Assembly (NCBI GenBank): GCA_034620365.1
Contig: JAQGEQ010000037.1
Span: forward strand, 248,001-312,000
Direction: 5' to 3'
Source: Pegea sp. RAD2-039
Taxonomy: Eukaryota > Chordata > Thaliacea > Salpida > Salpidae
Length of the DNA stretch: 64,000 bases
A program made the translations under genes and the position numbers. Shown one piece after another: positions 26,951 through 40,095 of the stretch (the first letter of the stretch is position 1; every line of letters begins with the position of its first letter). The notes under the pieces were generated by a model. It made no database searches and was not told where the DNA came from. It worked only from the letters and a program-made list of their open reading frames with translations.

Positions 26951-29900
26951 TTAATTGGTCTTGACCCTCAAATATTTCTCTTCTTAGCTGATTTGTTTTA
27001 ATTTGAATCGTCTGTTTTTACAAAGGAAAAACCTTCATTATTTTTGAGTGAATCATTCATCAAGACTGTATTTACATGATTCTTAAGTCTAAACTCAGAA
27101 AATCGTTGTACATTAACATAGATGAAGTATTTTTTGTCTTATGACTAGACCTAGATTCTTCTTTTAATGTTTATTTATCACCAATAAAGCTTTAAATTTA
27201 ATAACATTATTAGCATCAGTTCTATGAAAGTCTCAAGAAATGATGAAACGCTTGGTTGAAACCGAAGAAGTTTTTTTGCATTCCTTGATAGCAAAAAAGC
27301 TTTTAAGTTAGTCACGGAAATTTATTCAATCGTCAGTAGTATCAATCTAAGAGAAGAAAAACAAAAATCGAATACGATTTCGTGTGAAAATAGACTTTTT
27401 GCACTAAAATTCTTTCCAATTTTCTCTTCACTAACTCAACTCTAGCAACTATCATAAAAAACTTTCATTGTTGGTAAACTATAGCCGTGCCTGGCTTCAC
27501 TTGTATAACACAAAAGAAATTTAATTGCAAAACAACAACTACAAAGCAATTTATATGACTGATAGAAGTTTAAAACGACAAATTTCTTTCAAAACTTATT
27601 TCATGTATGGTTCAATTGATTTAAATGACCAAAAGTGTTAGAAGAGCATATACGTGGCGATTTATTTTCTATTTATTTTCTAAATCCTTCAAAATACACT
27701 AGGAGAAAGGGTTGTGGTTTCTTTTCTACATTCTGATGTTAGACACTTAAAATTTTGGAAACAGTTTCTATCAGTTTGTGTCAGAAGATCTTTATATATT
27801 ACTTGGGAAAATTGTGCTCTAGGATTTACAGATAAGTTCCGTTCAAACCATTCATCAATCAGCACTGTAAAGACTTAGAAAGCCATACAAAGGTGACTAG
27901 GTCTTGAGTTGACTGGCCAATCTTAAAATCTATGCTTAGATCGTATAGTTTCACTTGCTTTCCTTAAAAATCTAGTCTAACGTGATTAAAAGTTCAATAC
28001 GGTACGAAAAAAAAGGATTTTTAAACAAAAGTTGTCATTTATTTGTCATTTATTTTTTTCGTCTTCTAGTATTACTTAATATAAACCAAATTTGTGTTGT
28101 CGCCAAGACGTTATGCTCCAATGAGCAGATGTCGTCATTTCCCTTACTTCACTGCTCTTCATCATCTTTCAGTTGGTTATGCAACAAACAATTTTGTTGA
28201 GATAAATTGTGCTTTAGTCTTGCTTGTCATTTTTAGAGGGCTCGTGATAGAAAAGGTTTTGTGAAAGTGTTTTCCAGTTCTTAATGCCGAGATATACACA
28301 TATTTTTATTTTTACTTTCAACTTGAACATTTTTACAAATTTATACATAAACAATTAAAATTTGATTAATTACAAAAATTACTTTTATGTTACATAAGTT
28401 ATTTTTATATTTACTTTTTAATCTTCTATATGTAATTTAATTTGTGCTAAAATTTTAATCTCATTAACTTGTTTGTTAATACTGATTTAAAGCCAATACT
28501 TATTGATTTAAAATTTTTTAGTCTATTTACATAACTAAGCTCTAAAAATAAGTTTGCAAATTGTTTCGTTTGGTAAGAAGTCTAATATGTGGTCTTATTA
28601 AAAATCTATTCAGCTATTGTGATATACAGAAATTAGTAGCAATATGCTACAAAACCTTTGTTTACTTTTTTGTATTACATAAATTAATAAAATTAAAAAT
28701 TTAATCTTAAAAAAATGCATTTAATTATTATTCTTTTGGTTTGAAGTTTACCAATAGAGTTTTCAATTTTATTTTCTATAACTTTGCGCACTAAGATAAC
28801 TTTAAAAGAAATTTTAAAGATTCTTTAAGCGCTTATACAAAAAATTCTACAAAATTTATTAAATTTATAATATGTTATATATAACAACTATCATAGTTTA
28901 AATATGGTATAACCTTGAAAAATCATATAGATTTAACAGAAAATTCGTCCAATTTAACATTTTTAATAAGATATTTTGTGGTCTTAAAAAAACCCATAAG
29001 TTTGAAATTACTTTTTGTTAAAATCTTATTATACACCTGTACATGTGTATAGCTTTGTAGATATTAAAAAGAATAAGTATTTTAAGTAATATTATCTTAA
29101 TCAAGATAAATTATAATAAGTGGTTGTCTATTTCAAATTATATTAGATTTAAGTAGATCATTTTAATTTGACTTTATTAACGTCGTATCTTAAAGTAAAT
29201 TTGCAAAGTTTTTGTTCATTATTATTTGATTAGCTTGAAATCACAGTACAAGTGACTTTAAAAAGATTTTTTGTTTGAAATTACTAAAGTTATGAAAATT
29301 TTCGCAATCACTATGACTCATCTTTCAAAATTATTTAATCAGATTAGAAGTGATTTTATAGTTTACTTCACCTTTCTATTCAAGTGGCCTAATTACCTCT
29401 AATATTTCACAAAACTTATTATTGAATAAATTAAAATAATTTTCTTTTGATTCAAATGATTTTTTTTCATTTTTATGTAACTACGATTTTACTACGAGCC
29501 CAAAATTAAGATTAAATCACAAAAATATTATAGATAAAGTTAATAAACAGCTTAGCAGGTAGTATTACTAATATTAAAGTAGAAAGCAATTACTTTATTT
29601 TGTATTTAGGTGTATAACCCATGTATTATCGTTTAAATAGGGGGTTAGGGTTAGACTTTAGAATAAAAAGAAAATTGTAATCATTCACTAAATAAAATCA
29701 GATAATAAAAAAAGTTTGGTATGAAGTAAAACCTACAAATGTTTAAATTGAATAAAATCATAAACATCAAAAAAGATTTTACTCTAATCTATAGTAATGT
29801 TCTTCCTATACAAATTTAAATGACCAATTTCAAACAATTCTTTCATAGAAAAAAACAGGTTTTAATATTCTGAGGGTACAAAAGAATTTGAAAACTATAT

Positions 29901-31559
29901 GAATAAAAAAACTGTCGTCAACAGTGATTAGGAGAGTAATATTTTTACACCGGTTTGAATGTGACATGAATATTTATCATAATCTTTTTTTCATATAAGA
30001 CTTTATTAAAGCAGCTCGCAAAGTTGTAATACTTTTTCTCATTTTCTTAGATTTCTTTTAAAATTTTGCAATGAGTTAAAATAACAAATTAATTCAGTGG
30101 TAATAATTTGAAAATTGGAAAACGGACATACTGGATGTTTACATAACAAACTGATTATAAAAAAGAAACAAAAATCGTACTACCTGGAATATTATTAGAC
30201 CTAAAAAAACTGCTCTCGAAATAGTATCACTTAAATTTCATCTTGATATCACTTTATCTTTATATATATATATCTCTTTCAAAATTTTAGCCGGTAAATT
30301 ACGAATTTAGTTTTATTTTAGTGGGTGGTTGAAACGAAAGCTTGCGACCCTTTCTTTTGCATGAAAGTAAAACTGTAAATATAGCTCAACAAATTTCTCT
30401 TTATGTATCCAGCATTCTATAGTGATAGTCGCTAATATGTCCAAGAAAGTAACTCGGTTTGGTTTCCGTTTTTTTTGTCTGTTTGTCAATTACGAGTGTT
30501 TGAGCTTAGTGAGTACCACACAGATGGTAATTACTTTGAAGTTCAGGTTTTTACGCGTTTTGACAATCCTCAATTAAAAAAGAAAATTGTTAATTTTGAA
30601 AATCTAATTTTAAGAGAATGTACTTGAAAGGTGATGAAACTTGATTTTTGTGGTAATTTTATTGAAACTTGAGTAAAGTCTTTACAGACGACTGATTAGG
30701 TTAAAAGTTATGATTGCGTTTGTGAATTGTGCAGCAGTGACTTGGTTTGTTTCAACACCTTCATTTTGATAAGCTCAACAAATTATTGATTTCTTTCTAA
30801 CTCTGTTTCCTTTTACAAGTAATCGCTGACTTTAAAATACTTTTTGTTGAGATTTTGTAAAACATTTTAATTTGCTCAAGAGTACATCAATCAAAAATCA
30901 TTAAAGTAAAATTTTTTTCTGTTTTTCTTACTTACAATTAGCTTATCTTTCAATTAAGTTGACAATTTTAATTTTTATCGTTATAAACGAGCCAGTTATA
31001 CATTTTACTTGATTAATTGTTATTGAAGTAAGCTTAAAAAATAGATAAAATTAAACTTAACAATACCAGCAAAATAAGCTTAATAGTCTAGTAGCTAAAG
31101 ATACTCGATAAATAACTTTAATCGTGCTAATATTACGGTTTCAAGCAAATTCTTGACTATTCAAGTATCTAAAAGATCCAATTTAGAGATAAAAAAGATT
31201 TTTTTTCAGTCAAATAGATTGCTCCTAGTTGATCATTTTAAGTTATTTATCAAAACTTCTTTCTCGAGTGATGTAGATAATTATATCTATGATGAGTATT
31301 TAAGCTAAGAAAGGATTTAAAATATTGTTGGTTTTAATGACATATTAGTTTCTTCAATTCGGCTTTGAATGAAATATCTGCTTCGTTTGAGATGAGCTTT
31401 TTGATGTTCATTCAATCGATTCTCTTTTTATAGATTTTTCTTTGTGAAATTTGATAATTTGTAATAGTCTCTTACAGAATGAAACATTATCAATGCCGAT
31501 TACTTCATTAATTTCATGCATCAACTTCCTAAGAAGATAGATGAATTCAAACCAAAAAA
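26951..31559. other. AT-rich stretch; short telomere-like tract
   Basis: GGGGTTAGGGTTAG at 29641-29654 matches about two TTAGGG units. A (TA)n run lies at about 30261-30271 and a near-palindrome around 29033-29050 (tacacctgtacatgtgta). The 72-codon ORF at 27982-28200 is not convincing. No gene is supported. Confidence 0.55.
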
Positions 31560-32410
31560 GAGGTCTTCTCATTTGAATACGACACAACTTTTTTCACAAA
31601 ACATTTAGCAAAAGATATGATCTTTAAAACAGGTAGACAGTTTGTCTTTGACATACATGAATAGCAAGCCAGGGTAGTGAAAACTGTAGGATAATCTGTC
31701 AACTTCTCTATCTTCAAGTCTCACCGAAAAGTTATCTACCAAGACAACTAACCGCTTTTGAAATTGCTTGGCGAGGCGTGCTGCAATTTCTACGTTCCTT
31801 ATATAGATAGGGCAAGTTTTAAAAAACCAAACTTGCGAGAGATAGTATTTAAGCCCTTATGACCTTGCTGTTTCATTTTTTCTCTTTGTTTTTGCGTTTT
31901 ACCTGAGACAAGACGCAAAGACGATAGTGTGAAAGGCTTAACAGTGTCTCTGGGCCGTTGATGCTTTAAAATCTGTCGCTTTTGGTAAGAGAGAACGAAG
32001 AAGAACGCTTTTACCGTCTTTTCTTGCATGTGATCTCATTCAGTCAACTGAAAAATTTCTATTCGTCCGATCGTACTTTATTATTGTGTCTCCTCAAAGA
32101 TTCAGAAGCTGGTGATGTCTTTTTGAGTAGTAATGATTGAAAGAATTGAAAGTAAAGTTTGAAAGTCTATAAAGGAATAAAAGTTTTCTGTCGCTATGGT
32201 TTTGTTACGCATGAATGCTTCCTTGCAGTTTTCAGCACCATTTTGGCGAATTTTTTGAGTGGTGTAAACTTGATGTTGATGATGTCCTAATACTGCTCTC
32301 TGTGGTAAAAAAACCTTGTCATAGTCTAGTAAATGTTCCCTCTTTAGTGTTCGGGAGAATTTTGTTTCGTTGGAAAACTGTAACTAATGCTTTTGAACTT
32401 TATTTCTAAT
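31560..32410. other. GC-richer island with short ORFs on both strands
   Basis: On the minus strand a 76-codon ORF (32029 down to 31799) includes QRPRDTVKPFTLSSLRLVSG, followed by a consensus donor CTCAG|GTAAAA whose exon end would be 31903. On the plus strand 32215-32409 is a 64-codon ORF (SFQHHFGEFFEWCKLDVDDV). Neither matches a family I know. Two such ORFs in one non-repetitive patch may mean an exon of an unseen gene or just fewer stops at higher GC. Confidence 0.12.
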
Positions 32411-35400
32411 TATTTTTTATCTCTAACAACTTGCTAAGAGCCAAGATTAGATATTAGTTTCGAAAGATTTTAATTTATTCAAAAGTAAGTTTTGTGTTTT
32501 ACTACTTGCAGCTCGATTTTATTTTAAGTTTTTGTTTTAGGGCAGGATATTATTTTAGCTTATCAGTTTAGATAGTTTAAAGGTAAAATAGTTATCTAGA
32601 TTGTATCTAAATATCGCAAAGAATCTATGTTTTTGGATTTTAAAACTCAGAAATAATATATGTCAAATAGTTATGAAGTTTACAGAGATGTTTTTGCTTA
32701 CTTTTAGTTTTTTTAATTGTCATTTAGCTTATCATTTAATATTTCATGATAAAGAAAGAAACAAAACTTGCCATTAGTTAATGAAAACTGTTTGAGCCGT
32801 TTATTGTATATGTTTTAAGCTTCAGTATTCTTTTTTATTGTCATTTTATTACCATTTATGATAATGAAATTATTTAAAAAAATTGTTAATTTTTTAGTTT
32901 TTGTAACTTACTGAAAAATCTCTGGGTATTAAGAGTTTTTTAATCCTTATCTATTTTATTGCAAGTTATATCACTCGAATAATCTAACTTTATTAAAATG
33001 TGATTAATCATAACTCTGATAAGAATCTTAAAGAAAATTTTTTACTTGAGAACCTTAAGCTTTTTTAAACAAAAAAGTTTGGTTTTTAAGTTTCTATAAA
33101 AGTCAGAAGATGTTGCATTTCATACAGAGTCAAGTATAATTAAAAATTAAATTGTAGAGAAAATTATTAAAACTCAGTTTGTACAAATTAATTAAAACGT
33201 TAATAAATCGTCAAGTATATATTTTGTGAAGCTTTAGCAAAATTATACGAGCAAAAGTTTATTTATTGTTAATTATAGTAATTTAAACGAATATAATAAC
33301 AAAATAAGCAATCATTTATATTGTTTAAACAATTTGTTGTTTAACAATTAACTTTACCTGATTTTAATAGCTGAAACAAAAGTATATAAAAACTCTAAAG
33401 ATACTAATACAAAAAATCCAAACAAAACTTTCTGTTTACTGAGTCTAATCTGTTTCTATTTAAGACTCAAGGCTTGATATTTAATAAACAACAAATAAAT
33501 TGTTTATTCTGAGAAATATTTCTATATTTTTAGTGTTCAAAAAATTTATTTATTTTTTTTTACAACTCATTAATTATTTTAACTTAAAAATTTTTTTCGA
33601 AAACAAATTTATCCAATAAAAAAGTTATTTTTATTTTGAAATTCATTCGCAAGAAACAAAAAATTTAAAAGTGATCAATCAAGAGCTGGTAAAAACACAA
33701 AAACCAGAAACCGGCTTTGTACAAGCGTAATAAGTCAAGTTTTAATCAAACTTAAAATAATTATTCTATTTTTTGCACTAATTACAAAAATCCTTCGAAT
33801 GAATACAAGCCAAAAGCTTTATTTTTAGTTTGTCAAAAATGAAAGGTTAAAGCATTGAGAAAAGTGAACTCTAAGCCATCATAAATCAGGAAAGCATTTT
33901 CAGCTTTCACCGTTTAACTTCTAAAGTCCCTACCTAACAATTTGTTAAGCGTTACAGTAGTTAAAACACTACGGGTCACAAACTCTGAGCTTCTTAAGAG
34001 AAAAAATCAACTTTTGTATCACAAATTGTAGAGATATTTTCTAATCAGTTGCAGTGATTAGATTTTAACGACTTTACCTGAGTGTTGATCCGTGAAAGAT
34101 TTTATACGTTCTCTATAGAGATCGCTTGGAAACTTTCACAAAACTCTTATTTGTAAGTTGATAGTTTTTATGACTTTAGGTCTATTCTGAAAAATTTCAC
34201 ACAGTATCAAACCACTTGCGATTTTTATTTAATTATTTGCTAAGATTATGTACTTACTTCTCAAGCAACTTGGATTAACCTTTTTGTGACTATCATCAAT
34301 CATTATACTGTTTAATAATAAAGCAAAAAAAAAGATTTGTGTTTTCAGACAAAATAGTATTCGTGAAAGTAGCTAAATTTTTTAAGTAGATCCGAATTTT
34401 GAAGAATCGAGATTTAATCTCTATGATATCTCATAAATTGTGCAGATGGTGTTGAACAGGAAACGTAAAGACTTGATTTATTTCTTTTCCTGTTAGTTGA
34501 AGAACTTTTTGGATTTAATGCAGTAAAAGTTTTAAAGTAAGTGTAATAGCGAGCGAAAGGTCGCTCGATATAAATCAGAAATTGTCGAAAATAGGCCTGA
34601 GGGTACATTTAAAGCCTAGCGATATTGTTCTTAGTAGGTATAAATAAGGTACGATTAATAAAAATTGGTGGGAAGGAATATGTTATGAGTTTGTTTAATT
34701 TGACTTGTTGACCTCAAGAATTTATATTGTTTTGTGAATACTAACTGATCATCATAACTTGTACTCTAAGATTAGACTATTGGGGTAAGTAGTAGTAGAA
34801 CTCAATTCGGATAATGAGTTAAAATGACATTATAATAACAGGATGTTGATATCAAGTATATCGAATATTTTACGCTCTAAATAAAAGTGTGCATTGTTAC
34901 ATGTTGAAACGCTTTTATTTTTAATCAACTTATCATTTTATTTTAAGTCGTAAAATATGTTCAACTAATATCTGCTGTAAATGATATTAAGCTGCAAATT
35001 GAATATACAAATATTTAGAAAAAGCGGTTGAAATCGACACATTCAAAGACTGTAAGTCATTTTAGTCAAACAATAAAATCCACTTGCTTTATTCTTTAGA
35101 GATTTCAATTTTACTGATTGAGCTTAGGGACTGCTATTAATAAACTGTGAGCATCAAAGTATTTTAAAATCATCATAAGATACTTATGCTTGGAATCTCA
35201 AACAATTCTGTGAATAACAGTTTTAATTAACTTATTTGTAATATAATGCTACAGGTTTTGTTTTTGTGGTCATCCACAACTATACATGTGGCTTATGGCT
35301 AATTGTTTCAATAATTTAAATGCAACCACTGTACATATTAAGAACATGGGAAATATACGAGTAATGGATCATATCTTACTACTGAAAGTATATATTTTCT

Positions 35401-36689
35401 TGTATTAACTACTTTGCTTTTACTTATTGACTTAATTTGAATCTCATCAAATATTGTTATTAGTTCTCATTTTCGATAACAATTAATCAAGTTTAATTTT
35501 TATTGCTTTAAAAATCGAAAAATAACCACAATTTCTATTCATTTATATGTCAGCAGTAAGATACACATAAATATTTTATTATTCGTGAAACGAAAGTTTT
35601 TATTTTCTATCATGACCTTCACCATCAAAAACCTGACAAAACTAGGGTTATTAGAGTTACATAGAGTTTTTAAGGTATGCACGCAAGTAATTTTGTTTAG
35701 TTTATTTACAAAGCATTAAAGCTTAAGTTAAATTAGCAACACTATATTGTAATGGTAAAAGTTTTGTTTATATATTTTGACTGTACAAAACTTGAGTATT
35801 TGCAAACTATTTACCAGAGAAAATAAGCCTCTCTTAAAACGATTAAAGGTGTTCGATTTCTTAATAACGTTTTTTTAATCAACCAATAATTTAAATCAAA
35901 GTATTAACCAGCTTTTTTAAAAGGTCAAAATCTGGCTTTTTCTTAGTTTTTTTAGCTTATTTTAATTATAATTAAATTACGATAACTTCAAAGTTTTATT
36001 TAACTTTTCAGAGCCATTTTTTTCTTTTTACATTACAAACAGTAGTTTTAAGTGGATTTCATGGTTTTTGGTCTTGTAAGCTATAGAGCTCGTATCGTAA
36101 AAGTTGTATTTGTGGTATGTGATTCACAGTCAGTTAATAAGCAACGATTTACTAAAAAATAGTGGATACCAAACATGCAAAACTTTGATGGAAAATAGGG
36201 TAAATAACAGGATTTTACAGCGAGAAATTGTAATAGGCACACCGCACTGTCATTCTAAGTGCAATTTTGTCTTTCAGAAACTGTATTAGTTCCTCTAAGC
36301 TAATCCATCGTAGTCGCAACGATATGTTTAAAGCACTAGGTTGATGGAGAGTGCTGTAAGCTCTTGTAAAATAAGACTACTGGCATCTACTCTATCACGA
36401 ATAAGTTGATGAATTAGTATTTGGTTTTGTAAAGGACACAACGCAATCAGTGACAAATACAAAATTCTTAATCAGTTATGGCTTATAATCAGTTATTTTT
36501 TGGTTTAAATTACTTAGAAATGGTTTTCAATCAAAGTTAAAAGGTTAAAATTGCTTTTACACTAGCCATATGTTGTTCATAAAACAAAAATTAAGAACTG
36601 AAGACAATAAAATGTTGTTTATTCAACACTAATTCCTACATTTCATCAATTTTATTTACCCTTAAACTAAACGTTAAGACGCTTTGACT
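32411..36689. other. AT-rich non-coding stretch
   Basis: A 64-codon minus ORF at 34414-34608 and a 61-codon plus ORF at 36104-36289 are unrecognised and have no supporting signals. A somewhat GC-richer patch at about 33880-34140 holds no motif cluster I can defend. Confidence 0.55.
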
Positions 36690-37200
36690 ATACTTTGCTC
36701 AAATTCAAGTCTTTGTGCGGATTTGTGAAAGATTAAGCCGATAAGAGCGGAGGTTATGGCGACAGAAGCTCTATAACTTGATCCTCGCATGTGTGCTTTG
36801 TGTCCTTTCGTCACTCAGCCTCGCCTGTTCAATCTCACTGCTTACAAGCTTACTCAAAATCACGTGACAAGCATTTTGTTTTCTTGTTGTCGCGATCTTA
36901 ATCGAATTTTAATTAAAACTCTCATATTGTTAATGACGTCATTGGTTCGATTAAACACCTGTTGATTAGAATCGAGTCATTCAAGAGTTTAGTGACGGGC
37001 GCTTAAGCTACTCAGTCGGCCAGCCACAACATATAAGCCCGATAAATCGAACAATCACTGTTTTGTTTTATCTTGTAACTTAATCACTAATTGAAAAGTT
37101 GTATTTTTCAGACAAGGTTTCTTCTGAAATACCAAATAAATTGTTTGTTTATTGGTGTAAAAACTTAAAGAATTTAATTTCCTGTCACGTGACTACATTC
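36690..37200 (+). promoter_or_regulatory. Promoter-like island: E-boxes, CRE, inverted CCAAT, TATA-like box
   Basis: A GC-richer island in AT-rich surroundings. In order: CACGTG (36861-36866), the CRE palindrome TGACGTCA (36934-36941) overlapping ATTGG (an inverted CCAAT, 36941-36945), then about 90 bp later TATAAG (37032-37037), and a further E-box within the palindrome GTCACGTGAC (37184-37193). The order CRE/CCAAT then TATA, at promoter-like distances, predicts plus-strand initiation near 37060. The next plus-strand gene is the BNC/disco gene about 6 kb downstream, so this could be its promoter with a non-coding first exon, or an enhancer. No exon was identified after it. Assignment is inference. 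Confidence 0.3.
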
Positions 37201-39869
37201 TACAATTCTTTTTTTTCTTGTCGTGGAAAATCACTTGTTAACTTTATTATTGAGGTGATCGCGGGTAAATCTAAAAACTCCGGAAGTCGCGTATAACACT
37301 AAACGTTTTTTTTTGGGTTACGATAAAGGAATTAGGTATTGGTTTTGTCATAACAAGTAGTGATTCGATTCAGAGATAAGCGTAGCTACCGCCAGAGTAA
37401 GGCTTACGCTGAGATGATTTCTGTTTAGGTATAAGCAAAGTGTAATTAATGAGAGAAGGCTACGTTTGTGTTGAAGTGGAAGTTTTTTTTCATTTTTACC
37501 CGAATAACTTTAGCTGCTTTGTATAGAGTCTAGAATATTTTATGTTTTAGGAAATGTATATTTTATTGGTGTAGATAATTTTGATGTTAAAATAAATAAG
37601 ATGGTTTAAATTTCCTTTTGCTTTGTACAATGATGACTTTGTTTTAAAACTATGTGAATAGCAACTAAGATAATTTCTTAATATTTTCATGACAAAATTT
37701 ATGAATAATGTTTGTACAAATGCTTATATGAAACAAATTTATATTATAAATGACTAATGCGTGGAAAACCTATGTGAGATACAGTATCTTGAAACTGATA
37801 GATAAATTGTAAATATTTTTTGAGTCACATAATTTCATAGAGACAGTCTTTCATCAGTAGTTATTTAACAAATCATTAACAGTGACTAATTAAGATATAT
37901 CGATTAACATATAGAAAAAGTAAAAAATATTTTCTAAATCTGTTAACTGTTGGTTGTGTGTATAAATTTCGTAAATAATTTGTAAGTAAATGACTAAAAC
38001 ATTGCTTAACCAGCTTTAAAATCTTGTTAAGCTTCCAAATGATTTTAAAAAGTTTGGGTAAAAAATTTGCTTTCAAGATGTTTCTTTGTTAAAGTCAAAC
38101 TTGAGTGCTTCTAAATAAATTACTTAAAAAGATGTGTTAACAGATTAAGTAATAAAAAGACTAAACAAGTATCTCTTTAGAAGACTTTTTCTTTCACATC
38201 AGCGAATTTGTTTCTATTTTGCTCAATAATTTGCTCTAACCAATAAATATCAATCTTTTCGGATCAACCTTTGATAATTTACATTTGATTATGTCTCATC
38301 AGTCAATCAGTCTTCTGTCAATGTTCTTCTATGTAATGATTACTTAATGGCTTCTAATTAGTCACAGAATTTAACTTTATTTCTTAATCTATTTAAACAG
38401 CTCACATTATTTTAATGTCTTAACTACAAAATAGATTAAATGCAAATAAGCTGATCATAAAATCTATTTAGTGTGGTACTTTGAAATGTTATTTTTTTCA
38501 ACAAATCCTATCAACAGTTTTTTTGTTGTATATATGAGATAATTACACCAAATCATAAAAAACCTTAGAGAAGACATTTCTGAGATAGTGCTATCTAACT
38601 ATGTCTTTGAAGAACCAACAAATTAAGAGAAAATCTGATTAAGATTTGCTTTAACAGTTCAGATTATAGCTTACCTGTTAAGTGATAAATATAAATTACT
38701 GATAGCAAATGAAGGTTTGAAAAATATTATGACCAATTAAAGTTCAAGTTCTTATTGCTAACAAAATAACATTTGTATTGAAAAAAGTATTTCAATTTAT
38801 AAATCGCGAGTCATCATCTTATATTATAATATTAATTATAACCCTATTAGTTTCAAACCTTTGAAAATTTTACTCGAACAAAAGGTTTGAGAAAACTATC
38901 CTTTGATTTCTAATTAGCACTTCTGATTTGGAATTATTTGGAGTCTGCAAAAAAGTTCTAATAAAAAAGCTGTTTAGAAAATGTTCTTATTGTTTAGATC
39001 TTTATCGACCGAAGATTGAATTATCTTCTGTAATATTCTGAAAATCGTGACAGAAAATGTTTTGATAGAGAAATCTATACATAAGAGTAATAGGGATTAT
39101 AGAGTTAAGTGAATTGTTAATGGTCTATCAAGACAGGTTAAAACTAAAAAACAAGTATATTAAAAATCATCTGACATCTAATAACAGATTATTTTTGCAG
39201 AAGCTGATTAAGGAAGACATCCAAAAGTAAATTTGGTAAGAAGATTGTAGTGATAGTCGAAGTATTTTCTTGGTTACTGAGAAGTTATCAACTTCGTTTT
39301 CGTAAAAGACGACAAAAACTTTCCTTGAAAACGAGAAAACTGTCTTTTTCAGCGTGTGTATAGTTAATTTAGCAGAAAGTAAAGCAAACTTAGTGCTTTA
39401 ATCATGATAACTGAGTTATTTTCTCGAAGAAGTATTCGAAGAAGGGTTTCTTGAATAGAATGACAAGCAGCAATTAGTTCGATCACCTTGTCTTGCTGAG
39501 AACAATCAATCATATTTTTTAAGTTGATAGACAAATTATATGAAGATTTTTTAAATTGTTTTTTAACGCTTTTCTTGAAAGTTTCTAATAGTTTAGTAAT
39601 TAAAGATTAAAAGATTAGTTATACAATCAGAAATTTTTATATTTCAGCACTTTTTTATCAGTTTGGTTTACCACCTGGATATATTTTAGTCATCATCACT
39701 TAATTTCGACCAAAAACGGAGAACGTCTTAATGACTGTACATTGCAGTAATGCTGATCAGACATACTTTGATTGCTATGTGTTATTTAGACAACAATCTG
39801 AACAATAGATGGTAGAAAATATTGTCAAAAATAACTTTCTTTTTTATCTTTCCTTCATCTTTATCATTC
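37201..39869. other. AT-rich non-coding stretch
   Basis: If the 36.7-37.2 kb island is a promoter, a non-coding first exon and its donor should lie near the start of this segment, but no donor is clearly better than background. One minus ORF of 66 codons (37876-38076) looks like chance. Confidence 0.5.
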
Positions 39870-39961
39870 AGCAGAACCCTGAGGCACCTTCAATGACTTG
39901 AGTAACCTCAAAAAAATCGATTAGCGAAACGAAAGGCAAACTGAAGAACTGATGACAAGAC

Positions 39962-40093
39962 ATGCAAAAACTCGAAGCAAGTAGCTTTAAAAACCGTTCA
40001 GCTAGTGTTTGGGTTAGAAACAAACGTACAGGCAGTGCACATGACAATGTCTTTGTCGTTGAGATTGCAATCTTAGAAAGATTGGCTGACTAG
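39962..40093 (+). other. Short coding-like ORF (43 aa), unrecognised
   Basis: ATG 39962 to TAG 40091 encodes 43 residues of unusually protein-like composition for this window (SASVWVRNKRTGSAHDNVFV, then VEIAILERLAD). Just upstream, another frame reads TSKKSISETKGKLKN and ends in a double stop near 39951. This would fit a frameshifted relic or a small exon. It sits in a local GC-rich patch (about 39870-40095). No family, promoter or convincing splice sites were identified; chance is possible. Confidence 0.15.
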
Positions 40094-40095
40094 AA

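Noticed and set aside
36944-36954. Possible tRNA B-box (GGTTCGATTAA)
   Set aside because: Fails the GGTTCGANTCC consensus at the end, and no A-box or cloverleaf could be drawn around it.
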